A stretch of 64,000 nt of DNA from Mycolicibacterium xanthum (GCF_019710635.1 NZ_JAIFZS010000008.1:310001-374000); one strand, 5' to 3'. Positions 33,760 through 46,350 are shown, counted from the stretch's first letter. A program made the numbers and translations. Notes: generated by a model from the letters alone, not told the origin.

Positions 33760-35038
33760 GCGCAACGATGCCGCCGACGCGGCCTGGGCGCCCGGGGAAA
33801 CCCGGATCAGCCTCTTCGTCGGCAAGGGCGGCGTGGGGAAGTCGACGCTGGCGACCGCGACGGCGGTGCGCGCGGCGCGCGCCGGCATGCGGGTGCTGAT
33901 CGTGTCCACCGATCAGGCGCACTCGACCGGTGACGTGCTGGGTACCCCGGTGACCCCGACCGGCCGGCGCGAACCGACCCGGGTGCTGGCCGACCTCGAC
34001 ACCGCCGATTCCGGGGGCGGATTCCTGGATGCGCTGGCCCTGGACACCCTGGCCCTGCTGTCCGAACGGTGGCGCCAGGTCGCCGGTCCACTGTCGGCGC
34101 GGTTCCCGGATTCCGATGTCGGAGACATTGCGCCGGAAGAGCTTTCGGCCTTGCCCGGGGTGCAGGAGGTGCTCGGCCTGCACGAGGTCGGCGAGTTGGC
34201 CGACTCGGGCCGGTGGGACCTCGTGGTGGTCGATTGCGCGTCCACCGCCGATGCGCTGCGCATGCTCACGCTGCCCGCGACCTTCGGCATGTACCTGGAG
34301 CGGGCGTGGCCCAGGCATCGGCGGTTGTCCAGCACCGACGACGCCCGCTCGGCGGCGGTCGTCGCGCTGTTGGAGCGCATCGCCGCGGGAACCGGGCAGC
34401 TTTCCACCCTGCTGACCGACGGGACGCGGGTCAACGCCCACCTGGTGATGACGGCCGAGCGGGTGGTCGCCGCCGAGGCGGTGCGGACACTGGGGTCGTT
34501 GGCGCTGATGGGGGTGCGGGTCGCCGAGCTCGTCGTCAACCAGATCCTGGTGCAGGACGAGTCGTTCGAGTACCGAAACCTGCCCGCGCACCCCGCGTTC
34601 GACTGGTACTCCGAACGGATCTCCGATCAGCGCGCGGTGCTCGACGAACTCGACCGGGTCATCGGCGACGTCCAGCTGGTGCTGGTGCCCCACCTGGCGG
34701 GCGAACCGATCGGCGCCAAGGCGCTGGCCGAGCTGCTGGACTGCGCGCGCCGCCGAGACGGCTCGCCTCCGCCCGGTCCGCTGCGCCCCGTGGTGGACCG
34801 GGAGTCCGGCACCGGGGTGGAGGCGGTATACCGGTTGCGCGTCGAGTTGCCACAGGTCGACTCGTCGGCCCTCTCGTTGGGTAGGGTCGACGATGACTTG
34901 ATCATCGGGGTCGGCGGGATGCGGCGACGGGTGCGATTGGCGTCGGTGCTGCGCCGGTGCATCGTCATCGACGCCCAGCTGCGGAGCAGCGAGCTGACCG
35001 TGCGATTTCGACCGAATCCGGAGGTGTGGCCGGCGTGA
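33752..35038 (+). CDS. ArsA/MinD-like P-loop ATPase (Rv2184c-like), non-canonical start
   Basis: Up to 428 residues. The deviant Walker A FVGKGGVGKSTLATATAVRAA and STDQAHSTGD identify an ArsA/GET3-like ATPase; DLVVVDCAST is the Walker B region. The only ATG/GTG/TTG near the start is GTG 33833, which lies inside the P-loop and would destroy it. The frame is open back to a stop at 33734-33736, and the only near-cognate codon before the P-loop that fits is CTG 33752 (giving MTERNDAADAAW), which overlaps the upstream stop. I place the start there. It overlaps the next gene by 4 nt. Client proteins are unknown. Confidence 0.8.
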   Translation: MTERNDAADAAWAPGETRISLFVGKGGVGKSTLATATAVRAARAGMRVLIVSTDQAHSTGDVLGTPVTPTGRREPTRVLADLDTADSGGGFLDALALDTLALLSERWRQVAGPLSARFPDSDVGDIAPEELSALPGVQEVLGLHEVGELADSGRWDLVVVDCASTADALRMLTLPATFGMYLERAWPRHRRLSSTDDARSAAVVALLERIAAGTGQLSTLLTDGTRVNAHLVMTAERVVAAEAVRTLGSLALMGVRVAELVVNQILVQDESFEYRNLPAHPAFDWYSERISDQRAVLDELDRVIGDVQLVLVPHLAGEPIGAKALAELLDCARRRDGSPPPGPLRPVVDRESGTGVEAVYRLRVELPQVDSSALSLGRVDDDLIIGVGGMRRRVRLASVLRRCIVIDAQLRSSELTVRFRPNPEVWPA

Positions 35039-35454
35039 GCGACCCCGGGGCCGGTGGACGGCATTCGGACATCGGGCCCGAGCTGCGCCAACTGGCCCAG
35101 TCGATCCTCGATCGTCTCGATCCCGCGGTGCGGCTGGCGGCCGCCCGGGTCCAGGGGGGCGGCCCCGACTCCGGCCGCTGTCAGCAGGTGTGGTGTCCGG
35201 TGTGCGCGCTGGCGGCGCTGATCTCCGGTGAGCAACATCCGCTGCTCGACGTCGTCGCCGAGCATTCCGTCGCGCTGCTGGCCGTGGTCAAGGCGCTCGT
35301 CGAGAACATCGACCCGGACGGCATGTCCCGGCCGCGGTCCGACGGTCCGCCGCCGGACGAGCCGCCGCCGCCGGACCCGGGCAGCCCCGATGGTCCGCCC
35401 GGTTCGCCGGGGCCGGGCCGCTACCAGCACATCCCGGTCACCGTGGAGGAGTGA
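35035..35454 (+). CDS. Small hypothetical protein with CPVC motif (Rv2183c-like)
   Basis: 139 residues. N-terminal helix [24 protein letters not shown], then CQQVWCPVCALAALISGE with three closely spaced cysteines (possible metal site), a helical segment, and a Pro/Gly/Asp-rich C-terminus. GTG 35035 overlaps the ATPase stop (GTGA), implying translational coupling and a shared function. No signal peptide. Family not known to me beyond its mycobacterial position. Confidence 0.8.
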   Translation: MSDPGAGGRHSDIGPELRQLAQSILDRLDPAVRLAAARVQGGGPDSGRCQQVWCPVCALAALISGEQHPLLDVVAEHSVALLAVVKALVENIDPDGMSRPRSDGPPPDEPPPPDPGSPDGPPGSPGPGRYQHIPVTVEE

Positions 35455-35487
35455 GACGCACCTGTGGTCGCACGCACACGGCGTGGG

Positions 35488-35550
35488 TACAGTTGTCGCA
35501 GAGCACCGCGGTCGGGCATTCGCGTCGACGTGGTCGGGTGATCCGGAGGG
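35488..35550 (+). promoter_or_regulatory. Promoter and RBS of the PlsM-like acyltransferase gene
   Basis: TACAGT (35488-35493) is a -10 candidate; GGAGGG (35545-35550) lies 3 nt before ATG 35554. Confidence 0.4.
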
Positions 35551-35553
35551 TCC

Positions 35554-36279
35554 ATGTGGTACTGGCTGTTCAAGTTCATCTTCATGGGGCCGCTGCTGAC
35601 CCTGCTAGGCCGGCCGAAAGTCGAAGGGCTGGAGCATGTTCCGCAGTCGGGTGCGGTGATCCTGGCCAGTAATCACCTGGCCGTCGCCGACAGCTTCTAC
35701 CTGCCGCTGGTGGTCAGCAGGCGGATCACCTTCCTGGCCAAGGCCGAGTACTTCACCGGCACCGGCATCAAGGGCTGGTTCACCCGCTGGTTCTACACGG
35801 TGGCCGGCCAGGTGCCGATCGACCGCACCGACGCCGACAGCGCGCAGAGCGCGCTGACCACGGCGGAGCGGATCGTCGCGGACGGCAAGCTGCTCGGGAT
35901 GTATCCGGAGGGCACCAGGTCGCCGGACGGACGGTTGTACAAGGGCAAGACCGGGTTGGCGCGACTGGTGCTCACCACCCAGGTGCCGGTGATTCCGGTC
36001 GCGATGATCGGCACCGATGTGGTCAATCCGCCGGGCTCGAAGATGTGGCGGTTCGGCCGGGTGCAGGTCAAGTTCGGCGCACCGATGGACTTCAGCCGCT
36101 TCGACGGGCTGGCCGGAAATAGATTCATCGAGCGCGCGGTCATCGACGAGGTGATGTACGAGCTGATGCAGCTGTCCGGTCAGGAGTACGTCGACCTGTA
36201 CGCCGCCGATGTCAAAGAGGGAAAAGGTGAGGGAGCGGTGAAACCGCCGGCGCGGCTCCCGGACGCGGCTGCCGGCTGA
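35554..36279 (+). CDS. plsM: 1-acylglycerol-3-phosphate-type acyltransferase (Rv2182c/PlsM-like)
   Basis: 241-residue PlsC-family membrane-associated acyltransferase of phospholipid synthesis. Catalytic NHLAVADS (HX4D), the GMYPEGTRSPDG block and VPVIPVAMIGTD are visible. As I recall, the M. tuberculosis counterpart Rv2182c was named PlsM for putting palmitate on sn-2 of the glycerol backbone. N-terminal hydrophobic segment WYWLFKFIFMGPLLTLLG could dip into the membrane. The stop lies in a 27-bp tandem repeat. Confidence 0.87.
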   Translation: MWYWLFKFIFMGPLLTLLGRPKVEGLEHVPQSGAVILASNHLAVADSFYLPLVVSRRITFLAKAEYFTGTGIKGWFTRWFYTVAGQVPIDRTDADSAQSALTTAERIVADGKLLGMYPEGTRSPDGRLYKGKTGLARLVLTTQVPVIPVAMIGTDVVNPPGSKMWRFGRVQVKFGAPMDFSRFDGLAGNRFIERAVIDEVMYELMQLSGQEYVDLYAADVKEGKGEGAVKPPARLPDAAAG

Positions 36280-36340
36280 GCCGGCGATCAGACACCCGCC
36301 GGCTGAGCCGGCGATCAGACACCTGCCGGCTGAGCCGGTT
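36271..36340. repeat. 27-bp tandem repeat, about 2.5 copies, between the acyltransferase and mannosyltransferase genes
   Basis: Units 36271-36297 and 36298-36324 differ by one base; a third, partial unit begins at 36325. The first unit contains the acyltransferase TGA (36277-36279). Each unit has a GCCGGCT/AGCCGGC dyad and can form a hairpin, so the array may also end transcription from both sides. Confidence 0.85.
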
Positions 36341-37620
36341 CAGGCCTGCACAGCGGTGACGGGCGGTGCGTCCAGGGATGGCGCTTCCTCGTCGGCGGGG
36401 CGGGTCGACACGGTGCCGGCCACGACGATCACTGCCAGCGCCCACCACAGGTAGGAACCGCCGGCCAGTTGACGCCACAGTGAGGCCGCGGTCTCCTGGT
36501 GTTCGGGAAGCAGGGTGATCGGAGTCCAGATCATCAGCGCCAGCCCGATGGCCGCGACGGTCGCCAGCCCGCCGTGGCGCAGCCGCACCGCGAGCACGGT
36601 GGTCACCACCAGGGTGGGCAGCGCCCAGACCCAGTGATGCGACCACGACACCGGTGACACCGTCAGGCCGAACATCGCCACGCAGATCAGCGCGAGCACC
36701 GGCTGGCCGGCCCGCAGCGTCCGGCGCGCGGCCCAGACGGTGACGGCCAGCACCGCGAAGCATGTGGCGGTCCACACCACGAACCGGACGTCGGCGCCCA
36801 GTCCGAGGCGGGCCAGCGCCCCGGCGATGTTCTGGTTGGTGTTCAGCGTCGCCGTGCCGATCCGGTCGGTGTTGCCGACGGTTTCGGTCCAGTAGTCCCA
36901 CGAGTCGCGCCAGGCGAGCGCGAAACCGGCCAGGGTGGCCACCGCCGCCGACGCGACCGCGGTCAGCAGCGCGCGGGTGTCGCGACGCAACAGGAAGTAC
37001 AGCAGGAAGACCGCCGGGGTCAGCTTCAGGGCGATGGCCAGCCCCAGCAGCAGGCCGCGCGGCCAGGGCGTGCGGCGTGGCACGCAATCGGCGATGACCA
37101 GCGTCATCAGCACCACGTTGATCTGACCGAAGTCGAAGTTCGACCGGATCGGCTCGACGAAGATCACCGCGGGTGCGACGATCGCGGCGGCCAGCCAGCA
37201 CCGCCGGACCCAGGCGGGTTCACCGGTGACGCCGGTGCTGGGCCACACGTCCAACCGGGTCAGGATGATCGCGGTCGAGACCAGCAGCAGGATCAGCGTG
37301 GTCAGCGTGATGGCCACGCTGGCCCCCTCCAGTGGCAGCAGCGCGAACGGCGCGAACGCCACCGCGGCCAGCGGTGGATAGGTGAACGGAAGATCGAGGC
37401 CACCACGGGTGTGGAACATCGCGCCGTCGGCGTAGAGGGGCCGGCCGTCCAGCCACGCCTGCCCGCCCATCCGGTAGACGTCGATGTCGATGCGGTAGGG
37501 CGTGTGGCCGAGGAGTCGCCACGCCGCCCAGGCCAACCCTGCCAAGGTCAGGAGCTGGAACAGCCGCCACGCCAGCGTGGGCACCCAACCAGCCCCACCG
37601 GGCGACCGCCAAGTACTCAT
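36340..37620 (-). CDS. mptC: GT-C alpha-(1->2)-mannopyranosyltransferase (Rv2181-like)
   Basis: 426-residue polytopic GT87-type enzyme that uses polyprenyl-phosphomannose to add alpha-1,2 mannose branches to lipomannan/lipoarabinomannan in the periplasm (known for Rv2181). The first loop has [22 protein letters not shown] with the catalytic acidic residues; about ten helices follow. ATG 37620, length equal to Rv2181 (427). TAGGGT (37636-37631) precedes by 10 nt on the minus strand. Confidence 0.9.
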   Translation of the reverse strand: MSTWRSPGGAGWVPTLAWRLFQLLTLAGLAWAAWRLLGHTPYRIDIDVYRMGGQAWLDGRPLYADGAMFHTRGGLDLPFTYPPLAAVAFAPFALLPLEGASVAITLTTLILLLVSTAIILTRLDVWPSTGVTGEPAWVRRCWLAAAIVAPAVIFVEPIRSNFDFGQINVVLMTLVIADCVPRRTPWPRGLLLGLAIALKLTPAVFLLYFLLRRDTRALLTAVASAAVATLAGFALAWRDSWDYWTETVGNTDRIGTATLNTNQNIAGALARLGLGADVRFVVWTATCFAVLAVTVWAARRTLRAGQPVLALICVAMFGLTVSPVSWSHHWVWALPTLVVTTVLAVRLRHGGLATVAAIGLALMIWTPITLLPEHQETAASLWRQLAGGSYLWWALAVIVVAGTVSTRPADEEAPSLDAPPVTAVQA

Positions 37621-37692
37621 CTCACCGTCCACCCTATCGGCACACTTCGGCGCGTCGGCGGGTATCCCGTCCATGACACGCGCAGGTCGGCG

Positions 37693-37704
37693 TAAGTTTT
37701 CTGG
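37693..37704 (+). promoter_or_regulatory. -10 box of the Rv2180c-like gene, leaderless
   Basis: TAAGTT (37693-37698), 6 nt, then GTG 37705. Confidence 0.45.
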
Positions 37705-38589
37705 GTGCCCGCGTCCCTGGAGCTCGACTTCGGCTTCCCGCACTCCATCCCGTATTCGCGCCTGCCGCTCGTCTGCTGCCTGATCGCGTTCATCCTGACG
37801 TTCTTCGTGACCCGCACGATCGTGCGGTACATCCGCCGCAACGCGGGCAGCGACGCACCCCGCAGGTGGTGGCAACCGCGCAACATCTCGGCCGGCGGCG
37901 GGTTGCACATCCACCACGTGGTGATCGGTGTGATCTTGGTCATGGTCTCCGGGGTGACTATGGTGACGCTGGCGGTCGACGGGGGAGTACCCGAGTTCAC
38001 GGCGGCGTCAATCTTTTTCGGAGTGGGTGCCGCGCTCGTGCTCGACGAGTTCGCGTTGATCCTGCATCTGTCCGACGTGTACTGGGAGGAGGACGGCCGG
38101 GCCTCGGTCGACGCGGTGTTCGTCGCGGTGGCCGTGGCCGGGTTGTTGATCATGGGTTTCAACCCGCTGTCGTTCTTCGACATCGACATCTGGCAGAGCG
38201 ACCACTCGTTGGAGGCGCGTACGGCCGTGCTGCTGGGGGCGGCGGTGACGTTGCTGCTCGCGGTCGTGGTGCTGCTCAAGGGCAAGGTCTGGACCGGCCT
38301 GGTGGGGATGTTCATCACGCCGCTGTTGGTCGTCGGCGCGATCAGGCTGTCCCGGCCGCACGCACCGTGGGCGCGCTGGCGCTACACGTCCCGGCCGCGC
38401 AAGATGCATCGTGCGCTGGAGCGGGAACGGTGGCTGCGGCGCCCGGTGGTGCAGGCCAAGCTTTGGCTGCAGGATGCGATATCCGGTATGCCGAAGTTCC
38501 CCGACGACGCCACGGTCGACGAGCAGCTCGACCGCGAGATCCATGCCGCGCCGGCGCCCCGCGACCGGATCAAGCAGGAGATCGGCTGA
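37705..38589 (+). CDS. Polytopic integral membrane protein (Rv2180c-like)
   Basis: 294 residues with about six predicted helices (20-37, 71-90, 97-118, 133-151, 172-190, 195-212). The motif [14 protein letters not shown] with three His, and [15 protein letters not shown] with acidic residues and His, in or near helices look like metal or heme ligands or a catalytic site. A basic, cytoplasmic C-terminus follows. Unknown function. It overlaps nothing and is followed after 1 nt by the DEDD RNase gene, so they form an operon. Confidence 0.82.
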   Translation: MPASLELDFGFPHSIPYSRLPLVCCLIAFILTFFVTRTIVRYIRRNAGSDAPRRWWQPRNISAGGGLHIHHVVIGVILVMVSGVTMVTLAVDGGVPEFTAASIFFGVGAALVLDEFALILHLSDVYWEEDGRASVDAVFVAVAVAGLLIMGFNPLSFFDIDIWQSDHSLEARTAVLLGAAVTLLLAVVVLLKGKVWTGLVGMFITPLLVVGAIRLSRPHAPWARWRYTSRPRKMHRALERERWLRRPVVQAKLWLQDAISGMPKFPDDATVDEQLDREIHAAPAPRDRIKQEIG

Positions 38590-38590
38590 C

Positions 38591-39070
38591 GTGAAGTACT
38601 TCTACGACACCGAGTTCATCGACAACGGACGCAGCATCGAGCTGATCTCGATCGGCGTGGCCGCCGAGGACGGTCGTGAGTACTACGCCATCTCCACCGA
38701 ATTCGATCCGGAACGGGCCGGGCGCTGGGTGCGCAAGCACGTGCTGCCCAAGCTGCCCTCGCCGGCCTCGCAGCTGTGGCGCTCCCGGCGGCAGATCCGT
38801 TCGGAGCTGGAGGACTTCTTCGGCATCGACGGCGACGAGCCGATCGAGTTGTGGGCGTGGGTGGGCGCCTATGACCACGTGGTGCTCTGTCAGCTGTGGG
38901 GCCCGATGACCGATCTGCCGCCGGCGATCCCGCGGTTCACCCGGGAGCTGCGACAGTTCTGGGAGGACCACGGCTGCCCGCGGATGCCCCCGCGGCCCCG
39001 GGACGCCCACGACGCCCTGGTCGACGCCAAGCACAACCTGGTCCGGTACCGGCTGATGACGGAGATGTGA
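38591..39070 (+). CDS. DEDD-type 3'-5' exoribonuclease (Rv2179c-like)
   Basis: 159-residue single-domain nuclease. KYFYDTEFIDNG gives the first DxE pair, GAYDHVVLCQLWG the second Asp, and ARDAHDALVDAKHN-type sequence (HDALVDA) the last, i.e. an RNase T-like DEDD fold. M. tuberculosis Rv2179c was shown structurally to be a divergent 3' exoribonuclease of a bacterial family. GTG 38591 is 1 nt after the preceding stop. Confidence 0.88.
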   Translation: MKYFYDTEFIDNGRSIELISIGVAAEDGREYYAISTEFDPERAGRWVRKHVLPKLPSPASQLWRSRRQIRSELEDFFGIDGDEPIELWAWVGAYDHVVLCQLWGPMTDLPPAIPRFTRELRQFWEDHGCPRMPPRPRDAHDALVDAKHNLVRYRLMTEM

Positions 39071-39133
39071 GCCCGCCGCCGTACCCTCTTGGCGGCCCGC
39101 CGCCGTGCCCTCTTGGCGGCCCGCCGCCGTGCC
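39071..39133. repeat. 24-bp tandem repeat, about 2.5 copies, directly after the RNase gene stop
   Basis: Units 39071-39094 and 39095-39118 differ by one base; a third is partial from 39119. The array begins with the base after the TGA stop and ends about 35 bp before the aroG start. Confidence 0.85.
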
Positions 39134-39137
39134 GTGA

Positions 39138-40571
<1,434 letters not shown>

Positions 40572-40592
40572 CCGTCGCAGGGGCGCTGCGGT

Positions 40593-41807
40593 TCAGAGCA
40601 GCGTGTCCAGGTTGGCGCCCAGCGTCCACGCCCCGGCGGCGGCCAGCCCGGCCAGGGTGATCACCGCGATCACCCAGAACAGCAGCACCCGCCGGGAACG
40701 TTGCCGCTCCCACTGGAACTCGGAAAGCTCGATGCCGGCGAAACACCCCTCCCGAGGCCGGTTCTCGTCATCATCGTCGGGCTGCTGGGGTTGCAGTTCG
40801 TCACGGCCGAACACCCGGGTCTGGCGGACCAGCGACGCCGCGGCGGCGTGCTTGTCGAGGTTTTCGGTGGGGCCGTGGCTTTCGCGCGCATCGGTGGGGA
40901 TCTGCGCGGACTGGTGCAGCGCAGAGTTCCGCGGCGGGGGCACCCGGAAGTACGGTAGCCCGAGCTCGGCGGCGATGACGTCGAGCTGCTCGTCCATCTC
41001 CGCGGCGTCGGCGAAGCGGTGCGCCGGATCACGGGCGGTGGCACGGTGGACGAACTCGTCGAATTGCCTTGGCACACCGTGGATCGCCGTGCTGGGCGGG
41101 GGCACGTCGTTGTCCATCCGCTGGTAGGCCACGGCCAATGCGGTGTCCCCGGTGAACGGGGTGACGCCGGTCAGCAGCTCGAACACCAGCACCCCGACCG
41201 AGTACACGTCGCCGCGGGAGTCGGTCTCGCCGGTGGCGACCTGCTCCGGGGACAGGTACGCCGCGGTGCCCAGGATCACGCTGGTCGAGGTGATCTTGGC
41301 GTCGGCGAGCGCACGGACCAGCCCGAAGTCGGCAATCTTCACCTCGCCGTCGCCGCTGATCAGGATGTTCTCCGGCTTGACGTCGCGGTGCACCAGCCCG
41401 GCCCGGTGGGCCGCGGCCAGGCCGCCGAGCACCGGCCGCAGCACCGCGGCCACCGCGTGCGGCGGCATCGGGCCACGTTCGCGCAGCAACTCGCGCAGCG
41501 TGCCACCCTCGACGAGTTCCATCACCAGGAACGGGTGTCGGCCGTCAAGACCCTGGTCGTAGACCGCCACCAGGCCGGGGTCCTTCAGTCGCGCCACCGC
41601 GCGCGCCTCGCGCTGGAACCGGGCCAGGAAGTCGGTGTCACCCGCGTACCGGGAGTCCATGACCTTCAGCGCCACCGGTCGGTCCAGCCGCAGGTCCAGT
41701 CCCCGGTAGACCTCGGACATCCCGCCGGTGGCGATCAGTGTGTCCACCCGGTAGCGGCCGTCCAGCACCATGCCGGTCAGCGGCCCGGTCGCATGGTGGG
41801 TCGTCAC
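40593..41807 (-). CDS. pknL: Serine/threonine protein kinase PknL
   Basis: 404-residue Hanks-type kinase: Gly-rich loop ATGGMSEVYRG, VALKV (Lys48), HRDVKPENIL, ADFG, and the APE-like LSPEQ. A linker of about 90 residues leads to a single membrane helix near the C-terminus (RRVLLFWVIAVITLAGLAAAGAWTLG) with almost no extracellular domain, as in PknL. The start GTG 41807 is preferred over ATG 41816, since TAACAT (41820-41815) and 7 nt place a leaderless start there. It is divergent from its likely substrate, the Rv2175c-like gene. Confidence 0.93.
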   Translation of the reverse strand: MTTHHATGPLTGMVLDGRYRVDTLIATGGMSEVYRGLDLRLDRPVALKVMDSRYAGDTDFLARFQREARAVARLKDPGLVAVYDQGLDGRHPFLVMELVEGGTLRELLRERGPMPPHAVAAVLRPVLGGLAAAHRAGLVHRDVKPENILISGDGEVKIADFGLVRALADAKITSTSVILGTAAYLSPEQVATGETDSRGDVYSVGVLVFELLTGVTPFTGDTALAVAYQRMDNDVPPPSTAIHGVPRQFDEFVHRATARDPAHRFADAAEMDEQLDVIAAELGLPYFRVPPPRNSALHQSAQIPTDARESHGPTENLDKHAAAASLVRQTRVFGRDELQPQQPDDDDENRPREGCFAGIELSEFQWERQRSRRVLLFWVIAVITLAGLAAAGAWTLGANLDTLL

Positions 41808-41881
41808 CGGACACATGTTACGAGCCGTCCTGCCGGCGAAGCGCCCGTCCCCGCGGCCCCGGTGGACCTAGACTCGGTGCG
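41808..41881. promoter_or_regulatory. Divergent pknL / DNA-binding protein promoters
   Basis: Minus strand: TAACAT (41820-41815) plus 7 nt to the pknL GTG. Plus strand: TAGACT (41869-41874) plus 7 nt to GTG 41882. Both are leaderless in form. Confidence 0.5.
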
Positions 41882-42283
41882 GTGAGCAGCATTCCCACTG
41901 CCGACGACGTGCTGGATCCCGACGAGGCCGTATACGACCTACCCGCGGTCGCACGCCTGTTGGGAATCCCGGTGAGCAAGGTGCAGCAGCAGTTGCGGGA
42001 GGGGCATCTGGCCGCGGTGCGCCGCGCCGGATCGATCGTAGTGCCCCAGGTCTTCTTCGAGGGCGCCCACGTGGTCAAGAGCCTGCCGGGGCTGCTGGTC
42101 GTGTTGCACGACGGCGGCTACGGGGAGACCGAGATCATCCGGTGGCTCTTCACGCCCGATTCTTCGCTGACCATCCGTCGCGACGGGTCGACCGAGAGGC
42201 AGGCTAATGCCCGCCCGGTCGATGCGTTGCACTCGCATCAGGCCCGTGAGGTGGTTCGCCGGGCCCAGGCGATGGCGTACTGA
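41882..42283 (+). CDS. DNA-binding protein, PknL-linked (Rv2175c-like)
   Basis: 133-residue winged helix-turn-helix protein: DLPAVARLLGIPVSKVQQQLREGHLAAVRR is a MerR/excisionase-like HTH. The M. tuberculosis homologue Rv2175c binds DNA and is phosphorylated by PknL on an N-terminal Thr; Thr6 here (SSIPTADD) may be equivalent, which is inference. GTG 41882. Its 3' end overlaps mptA by 80 nt on the opposite strand. Confidence 0.9.
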   Translation: MSSIPTADDVLDPDEAVYDLPAVARLLGIPVSKVQQQLREGHLAAVRRAGSIVVPQVFFEGAHVVKSLPGLLVVLHDGGYGETEIIRWLFTPDSSLTIRRDGSTERQANARPVDALHSHQAREVVRRAQAMAY

Positions 42284-43808
42284 TCGGCGTCGCGGCCCGT
42301 TCGGGCGCCTTGTACAGCCAGTACCACGCACCCGCGGCGCAGGCCGATGCCAGCAGGACGTGCGGCCACGAGTACATGCCGTGCGCGCCGTCGGGTTTCC
42401 AGATCACCGTGATCCACGTCGACAGGCCGGCGATCAGCGCGATGGCGGGCCGGGACTGGGCCAGCGCGGCGACCACGGCCAGCGGCCAGGTGTAGTACCA
42501 CGGCAGAGCGGCGGGCACGAACAACACCACGACGCCCATCAGCGCAGCGATGCCCACCAGTGCTTCGCGGTCGGTGTGGCGGAACCGCCACCACAGCAGT
42601 GGGGCGGAGATGGCGATCGCGGCGATGCCGAGGATCCGCATGGTCTCCAGCACGGCATAGAAGTTGACCGGGAAGAACAGCCCGCCGACCGCGTTGATCA
42701 CATTGGCCGTGGCGGTGGGAATGGTCAGCCAGTTGATGATCTTCACCGAGCCGGCCAGCGCGGTCAGCCAGCCCAGCCCCACCCCGGCGAGCAGCGAGGT
42801 GGCGGCGAACACCACGACGAAGATCAGCAGCGAGGCCGCGGTCGCGGCCGCGAACGCCTTCACCGGTGGATAGCCGCGGCGCGCCCGCAGGCCCCGCATC
42901 CACACCCAGACCATGAACGGAAGGGCCAGCCCCGCTGTCGCTTTCACCGCAACGGCGACGGCGATCAGCGTCGTTCCCCACCCATTGCGGCCGCGGAACG
43001 ACAGCGCGATGCCCGCCGTCATCAGGCCTACCATCAGCATCTCGTTGTGCACGCCGCCCATCAGGTGGATGATCACCAACGGGTTGAGCGCGCAGATCCA
43101 CAGCGCGACGGCACCGTTGGCGCCGACATGGCGGGCGATCCGGGGCGCCGCCCAGATCAGCAGCGCCAATCCGGGCAGCATGCACAGCCGCAGCAGCATC
43201 GTTCCGGCCACGACGTCGTTGCCGACCAACATGGTGACGAACTTGGCCACCAGGATGAACACCGGTCCGTAGGGGGCCGTGGTGGTGGTCCAGATCGGGC
43301 TGACGTTGTCCAGCAGCGTGTTCGGGTTCTCGATGGGGCCGACGGCGTAAGGGTCGAACCCGTCCCGCAACAGGGCGCCCTGGGCCAGGTAGGAGTACGT
43401 GTCGCGACTGAACATCGGCACGCTGAGCAACAACGGGGCCAGCCAGAACCCGGTCGTCGCCACCATCGTGTACTCGGTCGCGGTGCGGTCGATGACGCGG
43501 CGGCCCAGCCAGAGCCAGGCCAACAACATCAGCGCCACCCCGCTCCACAGCAGCACCGAGGACAACACCAGACCGTGGCCGAACCGCAGCCAGGACAGGT
43601 GCATCGATTCCAGCACCGGGTCGTTGACCCGGGTGCTGCCCGCCCCGAGTCCACCGGCGGTGATCAGGGCGGCGCCGAAGGCTCCGACCAGCGCCGGCCG
43701 CCCCTGCGGTGACAGGATGAACTCCCTGAGTCGCTTCAGCTGCGGTACCAGTCGCTGCGAAAAACAGCCTGCTGGACCGGTTCTCGGACTCTGGGCCGGT
43801 GTAGTCAT
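42204..43808 (-). CDS. mptA: Alpha-(1->6)-mannopyranosyltransferase MptA
   Basis: 534-residue GT-C membrane enzyme that extends the alpha-1,6 mannan core of lipomannan/LAM from decaprenyl-phosphomannose. About 12-13 helices; the first periplasmic loop carries VPMFSRDTYSYLAQGALLRDGFDPYAVGP with the conserved acidic residues, and SPIWTTTTAPYGPVF is a MptA/B block. ATG 43808 lies 4 nt after the idsA2 stop: same operon. Confidence 0.93.
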   Translation of the reverse strand: MTTPAQSPRTGPAGCFSQRLVPQLKRLREFILSPQGRPALVGAFGAALITAGGLGAGSTRVNDPVLESMHLSWLRFGHGLVLSSVLLWSGVALMLLAWLWLGRRVIDRTATEYTMVATTGFWLAPLLLSVPMFSRDTYSYLAQGALLRDGFDPYAVGPIENPNTLLDNVSPIWTTTTAPYGPVFILVAKFVTMLVGNDVVAGTMLLRLCMLPGLALLIWAAPRIARHVGANGAVALWICALNPLVIIHLMGGVHNEMLMVGLMTAGIALSFRGRNGWGTTLIAVAVAVKATAGLALPFMVWVWMRGLRARRGYPPVKAFAAATAASLLIFVVVFAATSLLAGVGLGWLTALAGSVKIINWLTIPTATANVINAVGGLFFPVNFYAVLETMRILGIAAIAISAPLLWWRFRHTDREALVGIAALMGVVVLFVPAALPWYYTWPLAVVAALAQSRPAIALIAGLSTWITVIWKPDGAHGMYSWPHVLLASACAAGAWYWLYKAPERAATPISTPSPGPGEPPHGPDASATHRPGGH

Positions 43809-43812
43809 GCGC

Positions 43813-45692
<1,880 letters not shown>

Positions 45693-45732
45693 CAGGTCAT
45701 CGTGCCAGATGCAGTCCGGCGGTGCGGCGGCA

Positions 45733-46350
45733 CTACAGGGGCAGCGACCGTCCCAGGATGGCGAACGCCCGGGGGTCGCCCGCGAAGTGGTAGCCGCGGA
45801 TGACGTCGGTGAACCCGAGACGACGGTAGAGCCGCCAGGCCCGGTTGGCCTCACCGTTGATCTCGGGCGTGGACAGCAGCACATGGCTCTCGCGCCGGCC
45901 GTCGAGCAGTCGGCGGATCAGCGCCTCACCCAGGCCGCGACCCTGGGCGCGAGGGTGGATGTGCAGCTCGGTGAGTTCGAAGTAGCTGGTCATCAGCTCG
46001 GTGATGCGCGCGGAGTCGGTGCCGCTGCGGCGCAGCCCGGCGATCACCTGCTGTTGCCACCACTGGTCGGGAGCGCCACAGTAGCCATAGCCGACGCCGA
46101 GCAGGGGAGCGCTGGTCAGCGCGGTTTCCGGGAGGGTCGCGGTGCCGTCGGCACCGTCACCGGCGTCCGCAATGTCCTCAATGGCCGCAACGGCCTTCCA
46201 GCCCGCGCGCCGGGTGTGTTCGAGCCACATCGACGCCCGCTGATCCTCGGTGCCGCGCGGGTAGCGCATGGCGTCGACGTATACCGCCAGCGCATCGCCG
46301 AGTCGGCGCTGCATGTCGCTGGGCGACAGCTCGATGAGATGCGTCGCCAC
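45733..46350 (-). CDS. GNAT family acetyltransferase (Rv2170-like)
   Basis: 205-residue GNAT. The acetyl-CoA site reads LHIHPRAQGRGLGEALIRRLLDG (Q/RxxGxG/A), with NRAWRLYRRLGF as motif B. The start is set to GTG 46350, giving about the M. tuberculosis Rv2170 length (206): GGGAGG lies 10 nt upstream and GATAAT further up gives a transcript of the right size; ATG 46392 is an alternative adding 14 residues. Rv2170 has been reported to acetylate lysines of metabolic enzymes, as I recall. Confidence 0.85.
   Translation of the reverse strand: MATHLIELSPSDMQRRLGDALAVYVDAMRYPRGTEDQRASMWLEHTRRAGWKAVAAIEDIADAGDGADGTATLPETALTSAPLLGVGYGYCGAPDQWWQQQVIAGLRRSGTDSARITELMTSYFELTELHIHPRAQGRGLGEALIRRLLDGRRESHVLLSTPEINGEANRAWRLYRRLGFTDVIRGYHFAGDPRAFAILGRSLPL

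Noticed and set aside
33833..33835. GTG 33833 as start of the ArsA-like ATPase
   Set aside because: It would begin inside the P-loop (GKGGVGKST) and remove the residues needed for ATP binding.
41814..41816. ATG start for pknL
   Set aside because: It overlaps the -10 box TAACAT; the GTG at 41807, 7 nt after that box, is the more likely start.
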